From Cohnella rhizosphaerae (GTDB lineage: Bacteria; Bacillota; Bacilli; Paenibacillales; Paenibacillaceae), in NCBI RefSeq assembly GCF_029525575.1, contig NZ_JAPDIA010000008.1, positions 2,170,001 to 2,234,000 on the forward strand: a DNA stretch of 64,000 nt. The letters are read 5' to 3'. The notes beneath the pieces are model-generated. The model was given only the letters and a program-made list of their open reading frames with translations, made no database searches and was not told the origin of the DNA. Both the position numbers and the translations under genes were made by a program. Shown piece by piece: positions 50,215 through 60,296 of the stretch. The stretch's first letter is position 1. Every line of letters starts with the position of its first letter.

Positions 50215-50253
50215 TGCTGCGGCTTGCGGCTTCTTCTCTGTCGGACACGCCGA

Positions 50254-50475
50254 TCAGCCTCCTTTACGGTTGCAGCGCGACGTATAGGGACTATACAGCG
50301 CAGGCCACAGCGTTCCCTTGCATAAGGCCTCGTCCAGCGGAAACTGGGGAAGGTTGGACGGTTGAAAATAAATGTACTGGTTCGGCGGCACGATATACCG
50401 CTTTACCGTCACGGGCGGACACGGATCGTCGGAGCTGACGTAGGGATGCCACTCCCGCCACTGGTTGTCGTACAC
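50254..50475 (-). CDS. cotJA: Spore coat associated protein CotJA
   Basis: 73 residues, intact. PCPPVTVKRYIVPPNQYIYFQPSNLPQFPLDEALCKGTLWPALYSPY region is the CotJA signature. GTG start with GAAGGAGG 7 bases upstream. First gene of the operon; I could not place a convincing sigma-E promoter in the 100 bases ahead of it. Confidence 0.92.
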   Translation of the reverse strand: MYDNQWREWHPYVSSDDPCPPVTVKRYIVPPNQYIYFQPSNLPQFPLDEALCKGTLWPALYSPYTSRCNRKGG

Positions 50476-50579
50476 GCGGATTCCTCCTTCGGCTAAACCG
50501 TACGGCGTACTGCTCTAGCCTATGCGCCCAAAGGCCCGGTTCGAACGACATCGGCGGATATTTTTCGATAAGCCCGTCT

Positions 50580-50620
50580 ACAAAAAAAAGAAGCCATCCG
50601 CGGGTCAGGCGGAAGGCTTC
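50580..50620 (-). terminator. Terminator of the AI-2E/YtvI-type gene
   Basis: Minus strand GAAGCCTTCCGC and GCGGATGGCTTC flank CTGACCC and run into eight T. Confidence 0.88.
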
Positions 50621-50641
50621 GACAGCATCGCTTGCATTCGG

Positions 50642-51679
50642 CTAGAGCTTGATCTTGAGATTAATCAACCCGACCTTGCGGGCGGCCATGTATACGATGA
50701 CGACGACGGGGCCCAGGAAGACGCCGACGAGACCGACCAGCTCGAATCCGACGTACAGGCTGATAAGCGCGGGGAGCGCGCCGATGCCGACGGCATCGCC
50801 CAGCACCTTCGGCTCCACGATCCGGCGAACGACGGTGATGACGAGAAACAGCAGGATCAGTCCGATCCCGGTGTATGTATCCCCCGTAAGCATCATATAG
50901 GCCGCCCAGGGCACGAGCACGGATCCCGTGCCGAGTATCGGCAGGATGTCGACGACGACGATGAGCAGCGCGATCGCGAGCGGGTAGCCCGTACCGATGA
51001 CGAGCAGGCCGACGAACGAGATGACGTACGTCATCAGGCTCAGCACGAACTGGGCGCGCAGGAAGCCGAAGATCGACTTGCGCAGATTCTCCATGACTTG
51101 CGCGACCTGGCTTCGGGACTCCTCGGCGAAGATGGACAGGAACGAAGCCATCATCGTCGGCAGGCTAAGGCTGAACAGGTAGACGGCCACGAAAAACACG
51201 ATCAGGACGACGAAAAAGCTCGGGATGCCGGCAGCGAAGCCGACGAGCGGCTTCGAGATGGACGTGGCGAGTCCGGACAGCCAGTCGGTCAGGTTGTTCG
51301 TCAGGCTTTCCAGCTTGATCGGCAGTTCGTTGTCGACGCCCTGCCCGTTGTACGAGCTGCTCGCTTTCTCGAGCGCGTCCTGAATATAGTTGTTGGCGCT
51401 TTTCAGGTACGAGGGCAGATTGCTCCAGAACGAAGTCAGCTCGGCGAAAATCTTGATGCCGATCAATCCCATGAGCCCGAGCAGCACGACCGTGAAAAGC
51501 GTGCTCGTGACCGTCGACGCCGCGAGACGGTTCATCTTCAGCCTGGTCATGAAGATCTTGGTCAGCGGTTCCAGAAAGATGACGACGATCAAAGCCAGCA
51601 GGAAGGGCGCGCCTACCGTAAACAGCAAATAAAGAAAACCAAGTCCCAATACCATCAACAATACTGTGCGCAGCGGCAT
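50642..51679 (-). CDS. AI-2E family transporter, YtvI-like
   Basis: 345-residue membrane protein with about eight helices in the AI-2E exporter/permease pattern: paired N-terminal helices, a large outside loop (residues ~80-150), and the C-terminal PILGTGSVLVPWAAYMMLTG and EPKVLGDAVGIGALPALISLY motifs. In Bacillus the paralog YtvI is a sporulation membrane protein. ATG at 51679 with AAAGGTG upstream; the longer in-frame start has no site and would add a non-hydrophobic tail. Confidence 0.85.
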   Translation of the reverse strand: MPLRTVLLMVLGLGFLYLLFTVGAPFLLALIVVIFLEPLTKIFMTRLKMNRLAASTVTSTLFTVVLLGLMGLIGIKIFAELTSFWSNLPSYLKSANNYIQDALEKASSSYNGQGVDNELPIKLESLTNNLTDWLSGLATSISKPLVGFAAGIPSFFVVLIVFFVAVYLFSLSLPTMMASFLSIFAEESRSQVAQVMENLRKSIFGFLRAQFVLSLMTYVISFVGLLVIGTGYPLAIALLIVVVDILPILGTGSVLVPWAAYMMLTGDTYTGIGLILLFLVITVVRRIVEPKVLGDAVGIGALPALISLYVGFELVGLVGVFLGPVVVIVYMAARKVGLINLKIKL

Positions 51680-51734
51680 GCATTCACACCTTTCGAGGAT
51701 CGGCCGCCATGAGGGCGAAGCCGGTATGCATCGT

Positions 51735-53088
51735 CTACAAGCCGGAAGGCGGGTCCGTACGATCGTCCGCATCCGGTTGTTTATAACGATAGATATGTAC
51801 GCGCTGGACTCTTAGACGTTCCACTTCGGCGATCTCGAATACATAGCCTTGCTCGATGATCTTGCTTCCTTCCGCGACGTTGCCGTCCAGGCTCTTGAAC
51901 AGCCAGCCGCCGATCGAATCGACCTCTTCCTCCTCGATCTCGACGCCCAGCAGGTCGTCGACCTCCTCGATCAGCATGCGGCCGTCGACCGAGTAGACGT
52001 CGCCTTGCAGCTCGACGGCCGGCGGCTCGTCGTCGAACTCGTCCTGCAGCTCGCCGACGATCTCCTCGAGGATCATCTCGGCCGTCAGCATGCCCGCCGT
52101 GCCGCCGTATTCGTCGATGACGATCGCCAGCTGCGACTTGTGGCGCTGCATGAGCTTGAGCACGCGACTGATCTCCATCGACTCCGGCACGCTTAAGATC
52201 GGTCTCAAAAAGGTGCGCAGATCCTGCACCTCGTCCGGATCTGCCGTCAGCACGTCCGTGATGTGCACGAACCCGATGATCTGGTCCTTGTCCTCGACGC
52301 CGACCGGATAACGGGTATGCTTGACGCGGTAAGCGAGCTTCATGTTCTCGTCGAACGGCAGGTTGACGAACATGCAGTCCATGTCGGTTCGCGGCAGCAT
52401 GACCTCCCTGGCCACCCGATCCGAAAACTCGAACACGTTGTCGAACAGCGTCATCTCTTCCTTGTCGATAATGCCGCTCTTGGCGCTCTCGTTCATGAGG
52501 ATGCGTATCTCTTCTTCGGTATGCGCCGCGTCGTGCTCGCTGGCCGGCCTGACGCCGATCATGCGCAGCAGCAGGTTCGCCGCGTTGTTCAGAAGCCAGA
52601 TGACCGGCAGGAACAGTCTGTAGAAAAGCAGCAGCGGAAGCGACAGCCAGAGCGACACGCCCTCCGACTTCTGGATCGCGAGCGACTTCGGCGCGAGCTC
52701 CCCCCAGGACGATATGGAGGAAGGTAATCGCGCTGAACGCGATGATGTAGGAGATCGTATGGATCGTCGTCTCGTTCGTCACGCCGTATTGGTGGAGCAG
52801 CGGAATGACGATCAAATCCGCGATGGCAGGCTCGCCCGTCCAGCCGAGTCCAAGCGACGCAAGCGTGATGCCGAGCTGCGTGGCCGATAAATAGACGTCG
52901 AGCTTGCGATTGACCTTGAGCGCGTACTTCGCCCTGACGTTGCCCTCGTTCGTTAACTGCGTAAGCCGCGACTGGCGCACTTTGACGAGCGCGAATTCGG
53001 CGGCCACGAAAAATCCGTTCAGCAGTACGAGAAAGAGAACGAGGACGGCGTGCCAGGCGATCGAGCCCCACAACAATTCCGTGTTCAA
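51735..53088 (-). CDS. CNNM/CBS-domain transporter, HlyC/CorC family (frameshifted in this sequence)
   Basis: About 450 residues: CNNM transmembrane domain (LVLLNGFFVAAEFALVKVRQSRL at the N terminus), CBS pair (PVGVEDKDQIIGFVHITDVL; LAIVIDEYGGTAGMLTAEMILEEIVGEL), CorC C-terminal domain. Related proteins move Mg2+ or Co2+. Break at C6 on the plus strand (52700-52705); five restore IVLGELAPKSLAIQKSEGVSLWLS. TTG start with AAAGGAAG upstream. Confidence 0.92.
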
Positions 53089-53155
53089 GCAGCTTCAGCT
53101 TCCTTTCGTACGGCGCGGCGGCTTAAGGACCGCGCTCGCGTCCGCCTGCCGCGCG

Positions 53156-54310
53156 TCAAACGATCGCGCTGCGACGGGTAAAGTCGACGTCCTTGTAGTA
53201 CATGTCGGTCACGAGAAGATTGGGACCGCAGCAGCCCGCGGCCGGGCAGTGGCAATTGAGGCCGCGCTGCATCGGATGCGCCTGCCAGCGATCGAACACG
53301 TCGTCCAGGCGTTCGGTCTTGACGTTGCCGAACGGCGGGACGGCCGCGAAATCGGTCACGTATACGTCGCCGCTGAACAGGTTGACGTTGACGCGGTTGC
53401 GGCCGTCCGGATCGTTGCGGACGGTAACGTTCGGTTCGGCGGCCAGCCTGCCCAGCAGACGGCGCTCGAGCGGATCGTCGCCGCAGGCGTAAAAGGGCAG
53501 CGTGCCGAACAGCATCCACATGTCGCGGCGCCGCGCGTCGAGCAGCTCCTCGACGGCCTCGAGCATCTGCCGCTTGGTGATGACGGGCAGCCCGGAGGCG
53601 AAGGAGCTCGGGTACATCGGATGCACCTCGTGCCTGCTGCAGCCCATCTCGCCGACGAGACGATGGATTTCTTTCATTTTGCCGTGCGTCCGGTAGTTGA
53701 TCATCGACTCCGCCGAGACGAACAGACCGCCGTCGGCCAGCCGCCTGGCGTTGTCCATCATGCGTTCGTACATGCGTCCCGCGGCGACCGCTCCGACCTC
53801 CCGCCCGGTGCGCGCGAACCCGATGCGGTGGAAATCCTCGGCCTCCGTATAATTGAAGGAAATATGCATGACGTCCAGATGCGGCGCGATCAGTTCGTAC
53901 CGGCCGTAATCCAGCGTGACGTTCGAATTGAGCTGCGTGCGGATGCCGCGCGACCGCGCGTACTTGAGCAGCGGGATCAGCACGCGGTTGACGGTGTTCA
54001 TGCTGAACGTCGGCTCGCCGCCGGTAAGGCTGATCGTCTCCAGATGCTCGACCTCGTCGAGCCTGCGGAGCATGAGCTCGATCGGCAGCGCTTCGGCTTC
54101 GGCCATCGTCAGGCTGTCGCCGACGGCGCAATGCTCGCATCGCATATTGCATAAATGAGTGACGGTAAATTCAACGCTCGTGAGCGCGTGCTTGCCGTAC
54201 GCCTGCAGCGAACGGATCGGATCCCACGGATCGTACGCAGGCGACAGCGGCGCGAGATCGGCCGGCGGCGCGAAAGGGGCGCCCGTCCCGGCTTGGGCGG
54301 AGCCAATCAT
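53156..54310 (-). CDS. yfkAB: Radical SAM protein YfkAB
   Basis: 384 residues, intact. Radical SAM cluster CNMRCEHC, SAM site TGGEPTFSMNTVNRV, and the C-terminal auxiliary motif CHCPAAGCCG (CxCxxxxC) that defines the YfkAB group. In Bacillus subtilis the gene is found split as yfkA and yfkB; here it is one frame. Substrate unknown. GGGAG lies 8 bases before the ATG. Confidence 0.9.
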   Translation of the reverse strand: MIGSAQAGTGAPFAPPADLAPLSPAYDPWDPIRSLQAYGKHALTSVEFTVTHLCNMRCEHCAVGDSLTMAEAEALPIELMLRRLDEVEHLETISLTGGEPTFSMNTVNRVLIPLLKYARSRGIRTQLNSNVTLDYGRYELIAPHLDVMHISFNYTEAEDFHRIGFARTGREVGAVAAGRMYERMMDNARRLADGGLFVSAESMINYRTHGKMKEIHRLVGEMGCSRHEVHPMYPSSFASGLPVITKRQMLEAVEELLDARRRDMWMLFGTLPFYACGDDPLERRLLGRLAAEPNVTVRNDPDGRNRVNVNLFSGDVYVTDFAAVPPFGNVKTERLDDVFDRWQAHPMQRGLNCHCPAAGCCGPNLLVTDMYYKDVDFTRRSAIV

Positions 54311-54379
54311 CGGTCATACTCCCTGTCTTGTCGAATGTAATGCTATTGTACCGGGTAAACGCCGGCTAACGCAAACGAA

Positions 54380-54411
54380 AGCCCTCGGAGACATGCCGCT
54401 CCAAGGGCTCG
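54380..54411 (-). terminator. Hairpin after HD-GYP gene 1
   Basis: Minus strand GAGCCCTTGGAG and CTCCGAGGGCTTTC form a stem; T-tract short. Lies 9 bases past the stop at 54420. Confidence 0.55.
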
Positions 54412-54419
54412 AATGCGCG

Positions 54420-55522
54420 CTATGCTTCGGCTAACGCGGGACCGTTCGTGACGACGCGCGAGATCATGATCGACAGGTGCTTGGACAAGTCCATGTCGTA
54501 GGGCGTCTTCAGCTCTTCGCCGCCCTCGTTGGTCAGGATCCGCACGATCGGCCGGTGCATCGTCAGCGTGTTCACGTCCACGATGACGCCGCTCTGTCCG
54601 CTCGACAGCTCCACGGTCATGCCGACGGGGTAGATGGCGACCTTGTCGCGGAACAATCGCAGCATCTCGGTATCGTACAACGTCTCGCTGCCCGCGTACA
54701 GCAGCTCGACCGCCTGATGCGGCAGCATGGCGTTGCGATAAATACGGTGGCTCGTCATCGCGTCGTACGAGTCGACGATGCCGATCCACTTGGCATAATC
54801 GTGAATCTCGCTCCCGCGAATGCCGCGCGGGTAGCCGGAGCCGTCCAGGCGTTCGTGGTGCTGGAACGCGCAGTGCGCGACGATAAGCGGCAGGTTGGGC
54901 TCGTCCTTCAAGAGCTGGTAGCCGCGCTCGGTATGGCGCTTCATCTCTTCGAATTCTTGCTTGGACAGCGCGCCCGGCTTAAGCAGCACGTCCAGCGGTA
55001 TCCGCGACTTGCCCACGTCGTGCAGCAGCGAGCCGAGCCCGAGCGTCATCAGCTCGTCCCTGCTGTAGCCGCGGGCGATGCCGAGCAGCGACGTGTACAC
55101 GCAGACGTTGAGCGAATGAATGTACAGATAGTGATCCACGCTTTGCAGGTTCAACAGCATGATCATGGCATCCCGATTGCTGTACAGATCGTCGAGGATC
55201 GTCGACATCGTATCGCGCACGGCTTTGCCGACGTAGGGATATATCCCCCCGCCGGGAGCCGTCCGCCATTTCGCGAAATACGTTCTTGACCGTCAGCAGC
55301 GCTCGACGCTGCGTCTCCTCGCTGATGAGCTCCGGAATCTCGATGCCCTCGGTCTTCGGGTCCTGAATATAAATATAATGAATGCCCATACTGCTCAGGC
55401 GATTCAACAGTCCCTGGGTCAGTTCGACGCCTTCAGCCAGCAGCACGACGCCATCTTCGGAGAAAATCTTTTTTACCAAGCCTCATACCGGGGAGGCAAG
55501 CTGTCACTGGCATCAAGCGCAT
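54420..55522 (-). CDS. HD-GYP domain protein 1, likely c-di-GMP phosphodiesterase (two frame breaks in this sequence)
   Basis: About 366 residues after repair. N-terminal ~100-residue domain (GKKIFSEDGVVLLAEGVELT), then HD-GYP with HSLNVCVYTSLLG, LLHDVGKSRIP, HHERLDGSGYPRG and IGIVDSYDAMTSHR, then a PilZ-like/beta C-terminal part. True start is probably the ATG at 55522 (AAAGG upstream, MRLMPVTACLPGMRLGKKIF), which needs A5 instead of A6 at 55469-55474. The second break is C6 (55245-55250); five restore SRRGIYPYVGKAVRDTM. Confidence 0.88.
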
Positions 55523-55682
55523 ATTCCTTTATCTCCCCCCTTGGCGGTACGCGTCCGCAGAAAAGGCTCTGGCTATATCATCGGAATCCTCTTATGATAA
55601 TGTAAGAGATTTGACGCCCATTGACAAGATATTCCTTCCTAAAAGTCGACAGCATTCGTCAAAACCCCTAACGATCCCACAG

Positions 55683-55733
55683 AAAAACGTCCGCATAATT
55701 CGTCGTGAACGACGATTCGGCGGACGTTTTTTG
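55683..55733. terminator. Terminator downstream of the YunD-like gene
   Basis: AAAACGTCCGC and GCGGACGTTTTTT flank an inner TCGTCGT-GAA-CGACGA stem. Can act on either strand. The remaining ~160 bases up to HD-GYP gene 1 show no gene. Confidence 0.85.
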
Positions 55734-55767
55734 TCTTCAAAGCGACGGGCGCGGGTGCGTGCGACGC

Positions 55768-57213
55768 TTAAAGAGCCGCCGATGCCGCGTCCTCCCGCCA
55801 GCGGGGCCGGACGCAATCGTACACGGCGCGCTCGTCGCCCAGCGCCTCGGCGAGCAGGTCGCGGATAAACTCCGGCAGATAATACCGAACGACGCGGCCC
55901 TGCTTCAAGCCGACGTATCCGATGCCGAACGTAAACATATCCAGCGTGCCGACGGTATAGACGCGGTCATCGTCGAGCGTCTCGCCGTTGACCAGGACGC
56001 CAACCAAGCGACCGTAAGGCGGCGCGGCGGGATCGAACACCACCTCGGCGCCGTCCGTGCACAAGCGGCCGAGCACCTTGCCTCTGAAGCCGAAGCCGTG
56101 AAACTCCAGCCCGATGAACTCCGGCAGCAGGCTCTCCTCGAACGCCTGCCTGAGCTGCGCGCCGGTCAGCTCGATCAGGCACGGGTTGATCGGGGAAGGA
56201 CAGACGGCATGGAGCCGCTCGCGCGTCACCGGCCCGGCCGCGAGCCCGTCCAGCAGCTGCCCTGCGTTGGTCAGCCCGATCTCGGCGCCGGTCTTGCGGC
56301 GCAGCGCGCCGGCCAGCAGCGTGCCGAGCGGACTCTCGGCGGCGGCTTCTCCCGCCAGCGGGACGGCCAGCTCCGCGACGGGCTCCGCCATCGTCGCTTT
56401 TGCCATCCGCAGCGCGGCGGCGACGATATCCGCCGTCTCGGGATCCGGCCGCCGGCCTTCGGTCGGAACGGTGCGGCCTTCAATGTCCAGGCCTCGTCCG
56501 TCCGGTCCGCGCCCGATCTCGACCGTGCCGACGTAGCGGCCGAACTTCCCGGCCGCGCAGACGACCGCGCCCCCGATCCGGAGCGGCACCTCCAGCAGAT
56601 GGTGCGTATGGGCGCCGACGATGACGTCGATGCCGGGCACGGCCGCCGCCAGCCGTTCGTCCTGGCGAAGTCCCAGATGGGAGATCGCCAGTACGACGTC
56701 GCAGGCGGACCGCAGCTCGGCGACGCAAGCCGCCGCTTCTTCCAGCGGGTCGGTCGCTTCCCAGCCGAGCAGCTCGTAAAATTCGTGGAACTGCACCGTA
56801 AGCCCGAAGATCCCGACGGTCAGCCCCGCCTTTTGAAGCGTCAGCGTGCGGCGCATCCAGGCGGGAGGCCGCCCCGTAGCGGCCAGCCTCAAATTCGCGC
56901 AGACGATCGGAAACGAAGCGTTTCCATATAACCGGTCCAGCTGTTCCGGCGTGTAGGTCAACCCTTCGTTGTTGCCGAACGTCACCGCGTCGTAGCCGAG
57001 CCGCGTCAGCAGCTCCCGGTTCACGGCAGCGTCGGTCCCTTCCGTCTCGATCCGCACGCGGTCCAGATGGTCGCCGCAGTCGACGAGCAGGAGCCGGTCC
57101 GCGGGCACGGACCGGCGAACTTCCTTTATATAATCGGCCGCCCTGGCGGCCTCCTCGAAGTGACTGTGGATATCGTTCGTATGAAGCAGGATCAGCTTGC
57201 CGCTATGCACCAC
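55768..57213 (-). CDS. YunD-like metallophosphoesterase / 5'-nucleotidase
   Basis: 481 residues, intact. Calcineurin-like domain with LLHTNDIHSH, VDCGDHLDRV, TFGNNEGL, ISHLGLRQDERLA and GAHTHHLLE metal motifs, then a 5'-nucleotidase C-terminal domain (LIELTGAQLRQAFEESL). No signal peptide, so cytosolic as in YunD. GTG start with GTAGGAGG upstream; it overlaps the moaA stop by one base. Confidence 0.92.
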   Translation of the reverse strand: MVHSGKLILLHTNDIHSHFEEAARAADYIKEVRRSVPADRLLLVDCGDHLDRVRIETEGTDAAVNRELLTRLGYDAVTFGNNEGLTYTPEQLDRLYGNASFPIVCANLRLAATGRPPAWMRRTLTLQKAGLTVGIFGLTVQFHEFYELLGWEATDPLEEAAACVAELRSACDVVLAISHLGLRQDERLAAAVPGIDVIVGAHTHHLLEVPLRIGGAVVCAAGKFGRYVGTVEIGRGPDGRGLDIEGRTVPTEGRRPDPETADIVAAALRMAKATMAEPVAELAVPLAGEAAAESPLGTLLAGALRRKTGAEIGLTNAGQLLDGLAAGPVTRERLHAVCPSPINPCLIELTGAQLRQAFEESLLPEFIGLEFHGFGFRGKVLGRLCTDGAEVVFDPAAPPYGRLVGVLVNGETLDDDRVYTVGTLDMFTFGIGYVGLKQGRVVRYYLPEFIRDLLAEALGDERAVYDCVRPRWREDAASAAL

Positions 57214-58229
57214 TATTCGCCTCCTACCCCCCCGATTTGAGACATCCTGCGCCCCGTCGGCACATGCGACTGGGCGTCTCCGGCGAGCAGCGCCGCCATC
57301 TCATGGTTTTCCGGCTTGATGCGCATCGCCTTCATGAACAGCTCGCGCATCGCCTCCGGCGAGCCGAGCGCCGGCCGGACGCTTAGCTCGTCCACCCAGT
57401 ACAGGCAAGGCTTGAGGTCGCCCTCCGCGGTCAAGCGGAGCCGGTTGCAACTGGCGCAAAAGTGATTGCTGACCGGATGGATCAGCCCGAAGGAGCCGGC
57501 GCCGCCGACGATCCTGTAGTTCTCCGACGGTCCGTTGCCCGCCGGCCCTTCCGGCAGGGGCTCATAAGACAGTCCGAGGCGGTCGGCCTCCTCGGCGATG
57601 CGCGTCAGCGGCAGGTAATGGTCGCGCCAGCCCGCGTCGTCGTGCCCGATCGGCATATATTCAATGAAGCGGACGTGAAGCGGCTTCTCGGCGCTGAGAC
57701 GAAGGAAGCGACCGATCTCGTCCTCGTTCACGCCTTTGAGCAGCACGCAGTTGAGCTTGATCGGCCCGAGGCCCGCCTCGGCCGCGGCTTCGATGCCTTC
57801 CAATACCTTGTCCAGCCTTCCCCTGCGCGCGATGAAGCGAAAACGGGCGCTGTCCAGCGTGTCCAGGCTGATATTGACGCGGTCGAGCCCGGCGAGCTTC
57901 AGCGCCGCGGCTTGCGGTCCGAGCAGCAGTCCGTTCGTCGTGAGCGAGATCTCTTCGATGCCACGGATCGACTTCAGCTTCGCGATCAAACCCGCGATAC
58001 CCGGACGGACGAGCGGCTCGCCTCCGGTGATCCGAAGCTTGGATATGCCGAATCCCGCTGCGGTATCCACCACCTCGGCGATCTGATCGTAGGTGAGCAG
58101 GCTTTCCTGGTCCATGAACGTCATGCCCTCCTCGGGCATGCAGTACAAGCAGCGCAAATTGCAGCGGTCCGTGACGGAGATGCGCAGGTACGTATGTTTG
58201 CGGTCGTATCGGTCCTTCAGTTCCGTCAT
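57213..58229 (-). CDS. moaA: GTP 3',8-cyclase MoaA
   Basis: Radical SAM enzyme for the first step of molybdopterin synthesis. N-terminal cluster CNLRCLYC, SAM site RITGGEPLVRPG, C-terminal second cluster CASCNRLRL...CLYW, and the C-terminal GG (GGVGGE; family usually ends in GG, here with one extra Glu). 338 residues from the ATG at 58229, which has GGAGGAGG 8 bases upstream. Divergent from the moaD-moaE fusion. Confidence 0.94.
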   Translation of the reverse strand: MTELKDRYDRKHTYLRISVTDRCNLRCLYCMPEEGMTFMDQESLLTYDQIAEVVDTAAGFGISKLRITGGEPLVRPGIAGLIAKLKSIRGIEEISLTTNGLLLGPQAAALKLAGLDRVNISLDTLDSARFRFIARRGRLDKVLEGIEAAAEAGLGPIKLNCVLLKGVNEDEIGRFLRLSAEKPLHVRFIEYMPIGHDDAGWRDHYLPLTRIAEEADRLGLSYEPLPEGPAGNGPSENYRIVGGAGSFGLIHPVSNHFCASCNRLRLTAEGDLKPCLYWVDELSVRPALGSPEAMRELFMKAMRIKPENHEMAALLAGDAQSHVPTGRRMSQIGGVGGE

Positions 58230-58372
58230 GGCGCGGGCCTCCTCCGGCAAGCGTGAATCATCGTCCTGTTACACTAACTGACATGGTTATAGCATAACAT
58301 TTTCAAGGGCATTATGGTATGCTTGGACAAGGCACCCCCCCTTGTGAAACGTATGGAAGGCAGGGCAAATTC

Positions 58373-59125
58373 ATGACGGTTTACAAATGGAAAATATATT
58401 TATTCGCGGGACTTGCGGAGCGTCTGGGCACGCGTCTGCTCGAGACCGAATTCGCAGAGGAACGGCTCGCCGCCGGCGAACTGAAGCGCAGGCTCGCTGC
58501 CGCTTATCCGGCGCAAGCCGACCTGATCGAGGTCTCCTTCGTCGCCCGCAACCAGTCGTTCTCGCCGGACGAGGCCGAGATCGGGTACGGCGACGAGCTC
58601 GCGCTGCTGCCGCCGGTGTCCGGCGGCTCCGGGCTGGACGCGGGCAACGAAGCCGTCGCTTCGAGCGCCGAGCCTTACGCCATATCGGCATCGGCGCTGT
58701 CGGCGGAGCATGTGCTCTCGCTCGTGCATCGTCCCGACCACGGCGCGGCGCTCCTGTTCGCGGGGACGACGCGTGGGCTGACGGGCGGGCAGCGCACGGT
58801 CACGCTCGACTACGAGGCGTACGAGCCGATGGCGCTGGCGGCGCTCCGGCGGATCGGCGACGAGATCGGCGAACGATGGCCGGGCACGCTGTGCGCGATC
58901 CACCACCGCGTCGGGACGGTCGGCATCGGCGAGACGAGCGTGCTCATCGCCGTCTCCTCCCCGCACCGCGCGCCGGCGTACGAGGCGAGCCGCTATGCGA
59001 TCGAACGGCTGAAGCAGACGGTGCCCATCTGGAAGCGCGAAGTGTACGCGGACGGGTCGGAGTGGAAGGGGCATCAGACCGGGCCATGGAATCCGCTGGC
59101 GCCGCCGGCGGACGAGGCGCCATGA
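58373..59125 (+). CDS. moaD-moaE: MoaD-MoaE fusion: molybdopterin synthase
   Basis: 250 residues. Residues 1-85 are a ubiquitin-like MoaD (WKIYLFAGLAERLGT ... LLPPVSGG) and about 105-250 a MoaE (FAGTTRGLTGGQRTV, HRVGTVGIGETSVLIAVSSPHR, KREVYADGSEWKGH with the catalytic Lys region). The GG that must carry the thiocarboxylate is internal (84-85), followed by SGLDAGNEAV linker, so activity should need cleavage after GG, as known for mycobacterial MoaX. No moaB, moaC, mogA or moeA lies in the window. Confidence 0.92.
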   Translation: MTVYKWKIYLFAGLAERLGTRLLETEFAEERLAAGELKRRLAAAYPAQADLIEVSFVARNQSFSPDEAEIGYGDELALLPPVSGGSGLDAGNEAVASSAEPYAISASALSAEHVLSLVHRPDHGAALLFAGTTRGLTGGQRTVTLDYEAYEPMALAALRRIGDEIGERWPGTLCAIHHRVGTVGIGETSVLIAVSSPHRAPAYEASRYAIERLKQTVPIWKREVYADGSEWKGHQTGPWNPLAPPADEAP

Positions 59126-60180
59126 CCGGGGCGCATGCGGGCGGCGCTGACCGCTATGGGCGCCAGGTCCGCTTCGCTCCGTTCGGCCCCGAAGGCCAGG
59201 CGCGCCTGTCGGCCGCTACGGCCGCGATCGTCGGGGTTGGCGCGCTCGGCTGCGTCTCGGCCAATCATCTGGCCCGCGCCGGCATCGGACGCCTCATTCT
59301 GATCGACCGCGACGTCGTAGAGCCGACCAATCTGCAGCGGCAGCTGCTCTACGACGAATCGGATGCCGCCGAAGGGATCCCGAAGGCCGTCGCGGCCGCG
59401 CGGAGGCTGTCCGCGATCAACGGCGGCGTCGCCTGCAAGCCGTATGCGGTCGATCTGAACGCTGGCAACGTCGAGACGCTGCTCGCGGATGCCGACCTCG
59501 TCGTCGACGGCACGGACAGCTTCGGCGTGAGGTACCTGCTCAACGAATGGAGCGCGAAGCACGGCAAGCCCTGGATCTACGGCGCGGCCGTCGGCGCCTC
59601 CGGCATGACGATGACGATCCGTCCGGGCTCGGGCGGCCCTTGCCTGCGCTGCATCTTCCCGCAGCCGCCGCGCGGCGGCGCGCTCGACACCTGCGAGACG
59701 GCCGGCGTGCTCGGGCCTATCGTCGATCTCGTCGCTTCCGTTCAATCGATGGAAGCGATCAAGCTGCTCGGCGGCCGCGAAGACGCGCTGCACGGCGCGC
59801 TGCTGCAGACGGACCTGTGGCATACCGGCTGGCAGCAGCTCGATATCGCCGGCGCGCGCAGGGCCGACTGCCCCGTATGCGGCGACGATCGCCGGCACGA
59901 ATGGCTGGACGGCGACGCGGCGGAGCCGCTGACCGCTTCGCTCTGCGGCCGGCAGACGGTCCAGGTATCTCCGGCGGGTTCCGATGCTTCGCTCGATCTG
60001 CCGCTGCTCGCTTCCAGGTGGGCGCCGCTCGGACGCATCGAGCTGCGCGACTACTTGCTTCGGCTCCGGCGGGAAGACGGCATCGCCTTCGCGCTCTTCC
60101 CCGACGGCCGCGCGCTCGTGTCGGGCACCGACGATCCCGTCCGCGCGAGACGCCTGTACGCAGAGCTGCTCGGCGAGTAG
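59122..60180 (+). CDS. moeB: MoeB/ThiF-type adenylyltransferase
   Basis: 352 residues. E1-like: nucleotide site VGVGALGCVSANHLARAG, RQLLYDESD arginine finger region, zinc pairs CLRC and CPVC. It would adenylate the MoaD C-terminal glycine. After the zinc fold an extra ~80-residue C-terminal part (LTASLCGRQTVQVSP to the end) resembles the small domain found in some MoeB proteins, with no rhodanese cysteine loop. ATG overlaps the moaD-moaE stop (ATGA). Confidence 0.92.
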   Translation: MTGAHAGGADRYGRQVRFAPFGPEGQARLSAATAAIVGVGALGCVSANHLARAGIGRLILIDRDVVEPTNLQRQLLYDESDAAEGIPKAVAAARRLSAINGGVACKPYAVDLNAGNVETLLADADLVVDGTDSFGVRYLLNEWSAKHGKPWIYGAAVGASGMTMTIRPGSGGPCLRCIFPQPPRGGALDTCETAGVLGPIVDLVASVQSMEAIKLLGGREDALHGALLQTDLWHTGWQQLDIAGARRADCPVCGDDRRHEWLDGDAAEPLTASLCGRQTVQVSPAGSDASLDLPLLASRWAPLGRIELRDYLLRLRREDGIAFALFPDGRALVSGTDDPVRARRLYAELLGE

Positions 60181-60296
60181 TCCTACTCCTTTCGACAAAA
60201 ATCAATTGCAAGCGACCGTTAGACTTTGGTAACATATGGTTTGAAAGCGGTTATCCGACGTTGATGCCGCAGAAGACCATACCGGCGAGGTGCGCG

